Below, in pieces: positions 37,159 through 44,806 of a DNA stretch of 64,000 nt; within the stretch, counting starts at the first letter, position 1, and every line of letters begins with the position of its first letter. Under the pieces are notes generated by a model. The model ran no database searches. It had not been told where the DNA came from and saw nothing but the letters and a program-made list of their open reading frames with translations. The stretch comes from Erythrobacter sp. Alg231-14 (GTDB lineage: Bacteria; Pseudomonadota; Alphaproteobacteria; Sphingomonadales; Sphingomonadaceae): contig NZ_LT702999.1 in assembly GCF_900149685.1 (NCBI RefSeq), forward strand, positions 1,674,001 to 1,738,000, given 5' to 3'. A program made the position numbers and the translations under genes.

Positions 37159-37320
37159 GTGGTCCTCTAATCCCAAAAACCTCTCGCAAGACCGTCCCGC
37201 CTTGGCGTGTGATTGTTCTCACAGCACCACTCGCCCCCCAGCAAGTCGCTACTGAGCGGCCCTATAGGCAACCGGTCCTTTCGGCACAAGCCGCTTTGAT
37301 GCACCCTTCTCCACAATCGT

Positions 37321-37372
37321 GCATTTGCGGGACATTCGGCGGGTCAATCTGCCGCAAATGCGGCAGATTTTT
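37321..37372 (+). promoter_or_regulatory. Attenuator-like pair of mutually exclusive hairpins
   Basis: ATCTGCCGC (37347-37355) and GCGGCAGAT (37360-37368) form a 9-bp stem with loop AAAT, followed by TTTT: an intrinsic terminator on the plus strand. Upstream, GCATTTGCGG (37321-37330) is exactly complementary to CCGCAAATGC (37352-37361), which overlaps both terminator arms, so pairing there would disrupt the terminator. This is terminator/antiterminator geometry. The next plus gene starts 152 bases later. Confidence 0.45.
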
Positions 37373-37401
37373 CATGCGATCCTAGGTCGCTGACTAAAAA
37401 A

Positions 37402-37419
37402 TTAACCGTCGCGTTAACC
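37402..37419 (+). promoter_or_regulatory. CtrA-like double half-site upstream of the Sel1-like gene
   Basis: TTAA-CCGTCGCG-TTAACC has both CtrA half-sites but an 8-base rather than the usual 7-base spacer, 106 bp before the start of the Sel1-like gene. It could be a variant CtrA site or a chance match. Confidence 0.3.
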
Positions 37420-37524
37420 ATTTGTTGACCATGATTCGAGACTTCTGACGTTGCGAGATCCGGACGGGGTTGGACCGCAACAAGAATTGGGCGTCATGCG
37501 AGACGCCGAAACGGGGAACGAGAC

Positions 37525-37851
37525 ATGAAACTGGAAACGATTAAAACCGACGACGCCACACCGCTTAACGATGGAGTTGCGGATCTGGCGATTGCAAAGT
37601 TTCTTTCGGAAGCAGCTGCGGGTGATGTCGCTGCTTTGTTCAACCTTGGTGTTGCGTATTCAACCGGCAGCAATGGTGTTGTGTGCGATTTGGTCGAAGC
37701 CCACAAATGGTTCAATCTCGCCGCATCGCGCGGACATGAAGAAGCCGGATGGTGCCGCGCCGATGTCTCTGATGAGATGACAGCCCGGGAAATCGCCGAA
37801 GCGCAACGCCGTGCACGCCGTTGGTTATCTGAAGAACGTCGCGCCGCCTAA
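37525..37851 (+). CDS. Small Sel1-repeat protein
   Basis: 108 residues. One clear Sel1-like repeat, AAAGDVAALFNLGVAYSTGSNGVVCDLVEAHKWFNLAASRGHEEAG, followed by a helical basic tail (EAQRRARRWLSEERRAA). No signal peptide, so it is probably cytoplasmic. Such short Sel1 proteins usually mediate protein contacts. GGGGAACGAG precedes the ATG. Its stop is 7 bases from the convergent GNAT gene. Confidence 0.82.
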   Translation: MKLETIKTDDATPLNDGVADLAIAKFLSEAAAGDVAALFNLGVAYSTGSNGVVCDLVEAHKWFNLAASRGHEEAGWCRADVSDEMTAREIAEAQRRARRWLSEERRAA

Positions 37852-37858
37852 TTCTCGG

Positions 37859-39013
37859 CTATCCCCCTTTTTTGAATGGGGTTCTATCGTCGAGAATAAG
37901 TTGATCGGTTGCGACGCCTTCACGCTCGCGATCCAGAAAGTCGGCAACCGCCGCGCGAAAGCCTGGTTCGGCTAACCAATGCGCGGACCACGTTTGAACC
38001 GGCTCGTATCCCCGCGCCAACTTGTGCCCTCCTTGGGCTCCTGCTTCCACTCGAGGTAGTCGCCGTTCAATCGCGATGTCGATTGCCTGATAATAGCACA
38101 GTTCGAAGTGTAAGAACCGCACATCACGTGTGCATCCCCAATATCGCCCATAGATGGCGTCCGACCCTATGAAGTTGAGCGCGCCAGCGATGGCGACGCC
38201 TTCGTCATAGGCAAGGATCAAAACCATCCGATCACCCATACGCTCTCCCATCAAAGTGAAGGCTTCGCGCGTTAGATACGGCGTGCCCCATTTGCGCGCG
38301 CCAGTGTCTTGATAAAAAACCCAAAACGCATCCCAATGTTCGGGTTTGATATCGTCTCCGGTCAAACGCTCAATTCTTAACCCAGATCGCGCAGCGGCAC
38401 GCTCTTTTCGAAGGTTTTTGCGTTTGCGCGACGCCAATTCATCCAGAAATCCATCAAAATTGTCGTAGTCGCGATTCAGCCAGTGAAATTGCAAATCGTT
38501 GCGCAACAACCAATCCGCGTCTTCGAACAAAGACACCTGATCTGGGTCAATAAAGGTGGCGTGGGCTGAAGAGAGACCATTTTGTTCGCAAACGATCTCC
38601 GCGCCTTTAAGCAGGTGACCGGAAAGCGCCGGATCAGACAGCAACAATCGCGGCCCGTTTGCCGGTGTAAACGGTGATGCGATTTGAAGTTTAGGGTAAT
38701 AATTGCGCCCCGCCCTATGGAGCGCATCAGCCCATGATTGATCAAAGACATATTCGCCCTGGCTGTGCCCCTTTGCGTAGCTAGGCATCGCTGCAAGCAG
38801 GCGGTCTTGCCCATCGGTGATGGCGATCGGTGCAGGATCCCATCCTGTGCCTTCCCCGACACTGCCCGAATCTTCCAATGAAGTTAGAAATTCGTGGCTA
38901 ATGAAAGGGTTACGGTCACCACCCAGACTATTCCATTGAGCTGCATTGAATTGTCCAACGCCGGGTGCAAGACGAACGGTTAGATCGCTTTGAGCGGGCG
39001 AGTCATCGTTCAT
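37859..39013 (-). CDS. GNAT-like N-acetyltransferase (COG3146 family)
   Basis: 384 residues from the ATG at 39013, overlapping the phosphodiesterase gene by 4 bp. It belongs to the FemAB/GNAT-like family once called DUF482: NPFISHEFLTSLEDSGSV near the start, ASPFTPANGPRLL, the core FHWLNRDYDNFDGFLDELASRKRKNLRKER and YYQAIDIAIERRLPRVEAGAQG. The family is annotated as acyl or aminoacyl transfer, but the substrate is not established. It is the last gene of the operon starting at DUF3572. Confidence 0.88.
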   Translation of the reverse strand: MNDDSPAQSDLTVRLAPGVGQFNAAQWNSLGGDRNPFISHEFLTSLEDSGSVGEGTGWDPAPIAITDGQDRLLAAMPSYAKGHSQGEYVFDQSWADALHRAGRNYYPKLQIASPFTPANGPRLLLSDPALSGHLLKGAEIVCEQNGLSSAHATFIDPDQVSLFEDADWLLRNDLQFHWLNRDYDNFDGFLDELASRKRKNLRKERAAARSGLRIERLTGDDIKPEHWDAFWVFYQDTGARKWGTPYLTREAFTLMGERMGDRMVLILAYDEGVAIAGALNFIGSDAIYGRYWGCTRDVRFLHFELCYYQAIDIAIERRLPRVEAGAQGGHKLARGYEPVQTWSAHWLAEPGFRAAVADFLDREREGVATDQLILDDRTPFKKGG

Positions 39014-39738
39014 CCGATCCCATCCCCTTCCGCAATTGCGGCATCGGCACACACGCCAATTTTTGCGCGATCATGTTGCGTACGCACGGTCCAAGTTAAG
39101 AGGGGGCGGCCCGTTTCACGCCAAATCTGTGACATAGCATTGGGCAGATCGCGCACATCGATCGCAAGAAAATCAGGGCTTGCCCGCTCCAAGGCGCCCG
39201 GCTGTCTCCACGCGCTCAAGAAACCGTGATCTAGAGTGTCAGTGCACACCAAACCGCGCGGAACATCGGCAGAGTGCTGCGCAAACCATTCGCCCATACG
39301 CGGGTCAAAGCTCATCACAGCCAATGCGCCAGAATAGCCTGCGACCACATCATTAATCACTGCACATGCACTATCGATATCAAATTCGGGAAACGATTTT
39401 ACTTCGACCAAGATTGGTACTTTGCCACCGACCAATTCAAGCAAGTCTGCCAGGGTCCAAATCGTGTCGTCGGAGTCCTTAAGACGGATTTGACACAAAT
39501 TGGTCGCGTTGTGATCAGCGACGGAACCATGGTCGCCGGTCAACCGATCAAGATCCCAATCATGAAAAACCAGCGGCACTTTGTCCGCGCTCATTTGAAT
39601 ATCGCATTCGATCCCAAAACCCACAGCGACCGCTTGTTCCATGGCGGTTTTGGAATTTTCAATGACCCCGCGCGAATGCAACCCGCGATGCGCGTATGTG
39701 TGGCGGGTGAACCATTGCGGGCCTGTGCGGATCGTCAT
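39010..39738 (-). CDS. Glycerophosphodiester phosphodiesterase
   Basis: 242 residues, no signal peptide, so cytosolic UgpQ-like. The TIM-barrel active-site motifs are visible: AHRGLHSRGVIENSKTAM with the catalytic His and Arg, ECDIQMSADKVPLVFHDWDLDR with the metal-binding Glu/Asp and second His, and VEVK. It splits glycerophosphodiesters into glycerol-3-phosphate and an alcohol. Overlaps both neighbours by 4 bp. Confidence 0.93.
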   Translation of the reverse strand: MTIRTGPQWFTRHTYAHRGLHSRGVIENSKTAMEQAVAVGFGIECDIQMSADKVPLVFHDWDLDRLTGDHGSVADHNATNLCQIRLKDSDDTIWTLADLLELVGGKVPILVEVKSFPEFDIDSACAVINDVVAGYSGALAVMSFDPRMGEWFAQHSADVPRGLVCTDTLDHGFLSAWRQPGALERASPDFLAIDVRDLPNAMSQIWRETGRPLLTWTVRTQHDRAKIGVCADAAIAEGDGIG

Positions 39739-40190
39739 TCGGCGATGGCGATAACCGCATCAACTTCAACCGCGGCACCCAATGGCAAAACGGGCACTCC
39801 TACGGCCGCGCGGGAATGCCGGCCCTTTTCACCAAAGACCTCAAACATCAAATCCGAAGCGCCATTCGCCACTTTCGGTTGATCGGTGAAGTCTCCCGTT
39901 GAACTAACGAAAGCTCCCAGTTTTACGACGCGCTCTACTTTTTCTAGCAAGCCGGCTTCATTCAATTGCGCCAGGATCATCAAACCACACGCGCGCGCCG
40001 CTTTGGTACCGCCGTCAAGATCTACGTTTTCGCCCAATCGACCGACCGCCAATTCGCCGTCGACAAATGGCAATTGCCCGGAAACATGTGCAAATCCGCC
40101 ATGCACCACAACCGGCATATAACTGGCCACAGGGGCCGCCGCTTTGGGCAACGCGATGCCCAGCTCTTTTAGACGCGCTTCAATACTCAT
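39735..40190 (-). CDS. RidA family protein
   Basis: 151 residues from the ATG at 40190 (MSIEARLKELGI), longer than the 130-residue core because of an N-terminal extension. Seen: HVSGQLPFVDG, the ENVDLDGGTKAARACGLMILAQL helix region, FVSSTGDFTDQPKVANGASDLMFEVFG and HSRAAVGVPVLPLGAAVEVDAV with the conserved Arg. Family members hydrolyse reactive enamines/imines; this YjgH-like subgroup is less characterised. It overlaps both neighbours by 4 bp. Confidence 0.92.
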   Translation of the reverse strand: MSIEARLKELGIALPKAAAPVASYMPVVVHGGFAHVSGQLPFVDGELAVGRLGENVDLDGGTKAARACGLMILAQLNEAGLLEKVERVVKLGAFVSSTGDFTDQPKVANGASDLMFEVFGEKGRHSRAAVGVPVLPLGAAVEVDAVIAIAE

Positions 40191-40816
40191 GCGGATTTCC
40201 CTTCCACTCTTTCGATCAACCAAGGCAGTGCCTTTTCCCATTCATCAATACGCGCGTCCGCATTCCCAGATTGATGCGCACAATCGATCGCACTGGCGAT
40301 CATCGGTTCGCCACAAAAATGCAGTCGCATGACATCCGGTGTGGTTTCGCGGACGGATTGATGATGCTGTGCGAGGTCATCGATAAAGACCGCCCGGCTC
40401 GGTTCAAACTCTTCGATGATCTTTTTGAGAGCGGGGCCCTTAGGTCCCTGATTGGTGTAGACTTTTGCGTGGAGCCCTTGCGCTGCCAATTGTTCGGCGC
40501 GTTGATCGCGTCTGAAATCAACCAAATTGGTAAGGACCACAACATCGGCATGTTCGGTCAAAGCGTTGAGTGCATCAACCGCGCCGGGGATAGGCAATTG
40601 GCTGTCCATTTCTGTGTCAAAAAACCCTCCCAGTTTCTTCCAGATATCGGACGGCTCAAGCAGATCGCCGCTCTCTTTCCAACGCAACGCCTCGCCAAAA
40701 TTCTGACCTTCGAGATTGAAATTGACGCCTTGGCTGTCTTCCAGCCAATCTTTGAAGTGCTTGACCATATATAAGATCACTTCATCGCAGTCGCTAATGA
40801 TAAGAGGGCGGTTCAT
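40187..40816 (-). CDS. HAD-superfamily hydrolase
   Basis: 209 residues. Motif I is SDCDEV (DxD), motif II VVLTN, motif III K in KGPALKKII and motif IV FIDDLAQHHQSV. A helical cap with FNLEGQNFGEALRWK lies between motifs I and II. The set is complete, so it is probably an active phosphatase; substrate unknown. It overlaps the RidA gene and the DUF3572 gene by 4 bp each. Confidence 0.88.
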   Translation of the reverse strand: MNRPLIISDCDEVILYMVKHFKDWLEDSQGVNFNLEGQNFGEALRWKESGDLLEPSDIWKKLGGFFDTEMDSQLPIPGAVDALNALTEHADVVVLTNLVDFRRDQRAEQLAAQGLHAKVYTNQGPKGPALKKIIEEFEPSRAVFIDDLAQHHQSVRETTPDVMRLHFCGEPMIASAIDCAHQSGNADARIDEWEKALPWLIERVEGKSA

Positions 40817-41184
40817 CTGTTTAAATCCTTTCGGGCGGCGACCAATTCTTCTGGGGTCACGGCAAGCGCTTCGGCGGCGCGGATAAGGTCGGGTTCGTAA
40901 TTGGCAAGGAAATCCAGCGCTGAGCCAAGAATTTGCGGATTGTCCAGTCCTTGGCGCAAGCTATCGGGGGTTAGGCCCGTCAGATCGAGATACCGTTCGG
41001 CACGATCCTCGTCCTGCAACAACCAACCGATCGCCGCCAAAGCCAAGGTGGCCGCTCTGGTCGTGGCCTCTTGCGATCGAGATTTGGAGTGGTCTGGATC
41101 ACGGTCAGAATCGGAAAAGTCTGAGATTGTCGTTGCCTTCGTCTGTGATAGGTTGTTTTGGGCGACATTCCGGTATCGAGCCAT
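40813..41184 (-). CDS. DUF3572 family protein
   Basis: 123 residues from the ATG at 41184. After a polar N-terminus of about 35 residues come the conserved ALAAIGWLLQDEDRAERYLDLTGLTPDSLR and LGSALDFLANYEPDLIRAAEALAVTPEELVAAR blocks of DUF3572. All-helical, function unknown. Divergent from divK, a neighbourhood seen in other alphaproteobacteria. First gene of a five-gene run. Confidence 0.85.
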   Translation of the reverse strand: MARYRNVAQNNLSQTKATTISDFSDSDRDPDHSKSRSQEATTRAATLALAAIGWLLQDEDRAERYLDLTGLTPDSLRQGLDNPQILGSALDFLANYEPDLIRAAEALAVTPEELVAARKDLNR

Positions 41185-41243
41185 AGTGTCGGTCGGTGTT
41201 TTCCGGCCAACTCTAAATTGGCCAAGTTTGGTTGGGACATTCA

Positions 41244-41612
41244 GTGACAAAGCGAATTATGGTTGTCGAGGATAATGACCTCAACCGCAGATTGTTCTGT
41301 GACGTGCTAAAAGCAAATGGATTCGACGTAGAGCCGGTTGCGGATGGACAATACGTTTTGGAAACGGCGCGCAACACTTCCCCCGATCTTATCATTATGG
41401 ACATTCAGTTGCCGGGAATGTCAGGCGTAGATTTAATTCTGGCAGCGAAACAAGATCAGGATTTGAAATCGATTCCCGTTTTGGCCGTAACCGCTTTCGC
41501 GGCAAAGGGTGATGAAGAACGGATACGTTCAGCAGGGGCGGCGGGCTATCTGTCAAAACCCGTTTCGATCCTGCCGTTTATGAATGCGGTGAAGGAATTG
41601 GTCCCGACCTAG
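41244..41612 (+). CDS. divK: Single-domain response regulator DivK
   Basis: 122 residues from a GTG at 41244 with GGGA six bases upstream; a TTG at 41232 adds four residues. Stand-alone receiver: acidic pair E9-D10, phospho-acceptor D53 in LIIMDIQLPGMSGVDL, switch Thr in AVTAFA and K in YLSKPVS. The opening RIMVVEDNDLNRRLFCDVLKANG and D53 match DivK, which in Caulobacter controls the DivJ-PleC-DivL-CckA route that sets CtrA phosphorylation. Its stop codon overlaps that of the convergent membrane gene. Confidence 0.92.
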   Translation: MTKRIMVVEDNDLNRRLFCDVLKANGFDVEPVADGQYVLETARNTSPDLIIMDIQLPGMSGVDLILAAKQDQDLKSIPVLAVTAFAAKGDEERIRSAGAAGYLSKPVSILPFMNAVKELVPT

Positions 41613-42220
41613 AAAGCAAGCATTTCGACACAATAAATCGTCATGGTGATGGCCAGACCGCCTAAGAAAATGCGGTATGCGTAGGATAGAAAACGATATT
41701 TCCGGTTGTATAAAACCTGACCGTTTTGATGGATGTCTTTCAACATCGTGCGGAACAGCGTTTCATCTGTTGCAAATTGATCCATCAAAGTCTCGGTCCA
41801 TTCATCCTCGCTGATCGCAGCGAAGTGACCAAAAAAGAGCGGGTTAAAGGCCTTGGGATCCCTTGGCGGTTTACCCAAAGATGGCAGGACAGCCATCACC
41901 GCACACAAGGAAGACAAGAATGCTGTGGCGGCCAAACTCAAGGTGGAGACATTAATCTCGCTTCCAATGAGGCGCGTGACGGCGAGAGAGAAAACGACAA
42001 ATGTCGCGCCGATCAAAATAGACGCCTTTTGATCGGCCATTTGGGAAAGCGTCAGTGTGTTCATTTGCGCGGTGCGGACAAGATGAATTGATTGCGGCGA
42101 GAATGTGCGCGCAGATGCCGTGTCGCCTTCAGATTGAACCTCCGGCTCACAATCTTTCGCGGCATTTTCGGCCTCGGCTTGTTTCACAGCGTTATACCCC
42201 CACATTCGCGGTTTAAGCAT
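41609..42220 (-). CDS. Pycsar-effector-type transmembrane protein (PycTM/DUF5706-like)
   Basis: 203 residues. A soluble N-terminus of about 50 residues precedes a conserved helix-plus-TM segment, LSQMADQKASILIGATFVVFSLAVT, then a second TM pair at about 95-115, the motif NPLFFGHFAAISEDEW, and a C-terminal helix-TM region with KYRFLSYAYRIFLGG. This layout matches the PycTM family, membrane-disrupting effectors of Pycsar anti-phage systems. No pyrimidine cyclase gene is next to it, so it is an orphan. The family call is by motif reading; an immune role is inference. Confidence 0.75.
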   Translation of the reverse strand: MLKPRMWGYNAVKQAEAENAAKDCEPEVQSEGDTASARTFSPQSIHLVRTAQMNTLTLSQMADQKASILIGATFVVFSLAVTRLIGSEINVSTLSLAATAFLSSLCAVMAVLPSLGKPPRDPKAFNPLFFGHFAAISEDEWTETLMDQFATDETLFRTMLKDIHQNGQVLYNRKYRFLSYAYRIFLGGLAITMTIYCVEMLAF

Positions 42221-42338
42221 GTGCCAGTGGTGGGAAAGCTTGACAAGCTTGGTCCCTAAACGCTTTTCAGGCGTTGAAGTTGGGACAAACCCAGAATTTA
42301 TTGCACGCCATCATGGCCAAACAAGAGCAAACATCATC

Positions 42339-42581
42339 ATGACCGAAGCCGAAGTCGACGAACGCATCCGCGGACTTATTGAGCCTTTCAACAAGAAGGG
42401 CGTTACAATCACCAATGAGACAACCTTTGCCAAAGATCTCGAATTTGACAGCCTGACGGTCATGGATTTCGTCGCTGAAATCGAAGACGAATTCGACATA
42501 ATCATCAGTATGAACCAGCAGGCTGAAATCGAAACCTATGGTCTTTTGGTTACGGCAGTGCACAAGCTGCAAGATAGCTGA
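42339..42581 (+). CDS. Acyl carrier protein (sphingolipid-associated)
   Basis: 80 residues. The phosphopantetheine serine is S38 in LEFDSLTVMDFVAEIEDEFDI. The ATG at 42339 is chosen because it starts the domain cleanly; the frame upstream is unconserved. It lies 14 bases before the serine palmitoyltransferase gene. In Caulobacter and Sphingomonas relatives a dedicated ACP next to spt is thought to present the fatty acyl chain. Confidence 0.93.
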   Translation: MTEAEVDERIRGLIEPFNKKGVTITNETTFAKDLEFDSLTVMDFVAEIEDEFDIIISMNQQAEIETYGLLVTAVHKLQDS

Positions 42582-42595
42582 TAGAGACGTTTTCT

Positions 42596-43843
42596 ATGAC
42601 TGATACCGCAATGGCAAAAGACGCACCTCCCGCGACCGAGGCGCAAGATCTCTTTTCAAAATTTGATCCGATTATCCAAACTCGCGAAACGCTGTTGGCT
42701 AGCGGGGTGGAGGACCCATTCAATTTGGTCATGGAAGAAGTCCTCTCGCCGACGCGGGCGATGTGTAATGGGCGCGATACTATTCTGCTTGGCACCTACA
42801 ATTACATGGGGATGACCTTTGACCCCGACGTGCTTGATGCCGGAAAGCAAGCTTTGGATAATTACGGTGCGGGCACCACCGGTAGCCGCGTCCTAAACGG
42901 GACCTATCAAGGCCACCGTGAATGCGAAGACGCGCTCAAAGAGTTTTACGGGATGGACCATGCCATGGTCTTTTCTACGGGTTACCAAGCGAATTTGGGG
43001 ATTATCGCGACGATCGCTGGCAAAGGCGACTATGTTGTTCTTGATATCGATAGCCACGCGTCAATTTACGATGGCTGCGCGATGGGCAATGCGGAAATCG
43101 TCCCGTTCCGTCACAACGATATCGAAGCGATGGAGAAGAGACTTCGCCGAATCCCAGAAGGTGCTGGGAAATTGGTCATTCTAGAAGGCGTTTATTCGAT
43201 GTTGGGCGATGTCGCCCCGCTCAAAGAAATGATCGCGATCGCCAAGAAATATGGCGCTATGGTCCTCGTTGATGAAGCGCACTCCATGGGCTTCATTGGG
43301 GAAAATGGCCGCGGCGTGGCCGAAGAGCAAGGCGTGATGGATGATGTCGATTTCATCATCGGCACATTCTCAAAAAGCGTCGGCACTGTCGGAGGGTTTT
43401 GCGTTTCCAACCACCCCAAGTTTGATATCCTTCGGCTGGTGTGCCGGCCATATGTTTTCACCGCCAGCCTACCGCCGAGCGTTGTCGCGACAGCAGCCAC
43501 ATCGATCCGCAAATTGATGCATGGTTCAAACAAGCGCGCGCACCTTTGGGAAAATTCAAAGCGGCTGCATGCTGGCTTGACCGAAATGGGCTTTGAGCTG
43601 GGAACTAACGAACCGCAAAGCGCGATCGTGGCGGTCATTATGCCGGACCTCGAACGCGGTGCAGGCATGTGGGAGGCCCTCTTGAAAGAAGGCCTTTATG
43701 TCAATCTCGCCCGCCCACCAGCAACACCGGCAAACATGACACTTTTGCGGTGCTCATTGTGCGCCGAGCATTCTTCGGAAGAGGTCGAAACGATCCTCGC
43801 CATGTTTGAACGCGCCGGAAAAGCAGTCGGCATAATTGGTTAA
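42596..43843 (+). CDS. spt: Serine palmitoyltransferase
   Basis: 415-residue alpha-oxoamine synthase that condenses serine with a fatty acyl thioester, the first step of sphingolipid synthesis. PLP residues are visible: K260 in GTFSKSVGTVGGF, DEAHSMG at 226-232, and the ring-stacking His154 in DSHASIYDG. The N-terminus lacks a membrane segment, as in soluble bacterial SPTs, which distinguishes it from KBL or BioF only by overall pattern; the adjacent ACP supports SPT. AGAGACG precedes the ATG. Confidence 0.88.
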   Translation: MTDTAMAKDAPPATEAQDLFSKFDPIIQTRETLLASGVEDPFNLVMEEVLSPTRAMCNGRDTILLGTYNYMGMTFDPDVLDAGKQALDNYGAGTTGSRVLNGTYQGHRECEDALKEFYGMDHAMVFSTGYQANLGIIATIAGKGDYVVLDIDSHASIYDGCAMGNAEIVPFRHNDIEAMEKRLRRIPEGAGKLVILEGVYSMLGDVAPLKEMIAIAKKYGAMVLVDEAHSMGFIGENGRGVAEEQGVMDDVDFIIGTFSKSVGTVGGFCVSNHPKFDILRLVCRPYVFTASLPPSVVATAATSIRKLMHGSNKRAHLWENSKRLHAGLTEMGFELGTNEPQSAIVAVIMPDLERGAGMWEALLKEGLYVNLARPPATPANMTLLRCSLCAEHSSEEVETILAMFERAGKAVGIIG

Positions 43844-43909
43844 TCCCAGCCCGGCGTGAACCAAATCGGTTCTCAATGATCGGCCTCACCAATCACGGCG
43901 AGGTGCGAG

Positions 43910-44563
43910 TTATTCGCTAACTTGCTCGAGAGTCGCGGCATCGCATATGTGCGGTGCGTCGGAATTGTCATCACCCTTTGCAAATTGGGTGAAAGCGATG
44001 AATCCGCCAACCACCAAGACCACAAATAGGCTGGTCAACAATCCCAGATACTGGTCGATGATACGCTTGATTGGCGCGCCGAATATTTGGAACAAAATCC
44101 CAACGACCATGAATATCAAAGCGCGCCCTGCAAGAGCAGCGAGCGTGAAGGTCAGCAAGTTCATTTCGATGAACCCGGCGGTGATCGTCATCAACTTAAA
44201 CGGAACGGGCGTGCCCGCAGCGAAGAAGACGGCCAAGGCGCCTTGTTCACGAATGTAACATGCGGCGACAGGAAAGCTCTCGCTTAACCCGAGGATCCCC
44301 AGCAACCAGACGCCGACCGATTCATACAAAAGAAAACCGATGCCGTATCCGAATAGGCCGCCCAGTACCGAAGACAGCGTAGCCACCAATGCAAAGCGGA
44401 TCGCCTTTTTTGGCTCAGCCAAACACATCAGCCCCAGCAAAGGATGTGGAGGAATCGGGAAAAAGCTCGATTCAATAAAACAGAAGAACGCCAGCCACCA
44501 CACCGCCTTTGGGTGAGCCGCCTTGTCCATTGTCCAGTTGTATAGTGCTCGCAGCCAAGCCAA
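43910..44563 (-). CDS. YqaA/DedA-family membrane protein
   Basis: 217 residues from a TTG at 44563 with AAGGA nine bases upstream. About five hydrophobic segments. The VTT/DedA-like motifs are FCFIESSFFPIPPHPLLGLMCL and the re-entrant loop FFAAGTPVPFKLMTITAGFIEM. Proteins of this family are linked to membrane lipid scrambling or undecaprenyl-phosphate flipping in some bacteria. Convergent with spt. Confidence 0.85.
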   Translation of the reverse strand: MAWLRALYNWTMDKAAHPKAVWWLAFFCFIESSFFPIPPHPLLGLMCLAEPKKAIRFALVATLSSVLGGLFGYGIGFLLYESVGVWLLGILGLSESFPVAACYIREQGALAVFFAAGTPVPFKLMTITAGFIEMNLLTFTLAALAGRALIFMVVGILFQIFGAPIKRIIDQYLGLLTSLFVVLVVGGFIAFTQFAKGDDNSDAPHICDAATLEQVSE

Positions 44564-44666
44564 TGTTCGGCGTCCTTATTCATCTGCCACAATCGATGCG
44601 CAGGGGACTAGGCCAGCATAAGCCAGTATGCAACTGGAACAATATCACCAAATAGGTTATTTATTA

Positions 44667-44695
44667 TTGACATTGTCACGCTCTTTGGTTAGAAG
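44667..44695 (+). promoter_or_regulatory. Candidate sigma-70-type promoter of the GTA cluster
   Basis: TTGACA, 17-base spacer, TAGAAG: a perfect -35 and a 4/6 -10. It faces the terminase gene starting at 44807 and is the only clear promoter-like pair in the 243-base gap. A terminator hairpin lies between it and the gene. Confidence 0.55.
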
Positions 44696-44750
44696 AAGGC
44701 AACATCGAGAAATAGCGATTCGCCCCGACCACTTTGGCGCGATCGCATTG

Positions 44751-44780
44751 GGCGGCATTCTTTTGCGGATGCCGCCTTTT
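44751..44780 (+). terminator. Intrinsic terminator in the GTA leader
   Basis: An 8-bp stem GGCGGCAT / ATGCCGCC with a 10-base loop followed by TTTTCT. No plus-strand gene lies between it and the candidate promoter at 44667, so it would stop the leader at about 80 nt, 27 bases before the terminase start. Confidence 0.75.
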
Positions 44781-44806
44781 CTATTGCTTTGAATGGGAGG
44801 GCAGTC

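Larger units (their letters stand above)
37159..37524. other. Gene-free divergent region with attenuator-like hairpins and a TTAACC pair
   Basis: The 366 bases between dksA and the Sel1-like gene hold no convincing gene. They contain two overlapping hairpins at 37321-37372, the second with a T-run, and the motif TTAA-N8-TTAACC at 37402-37419. Confidence 0.6.
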
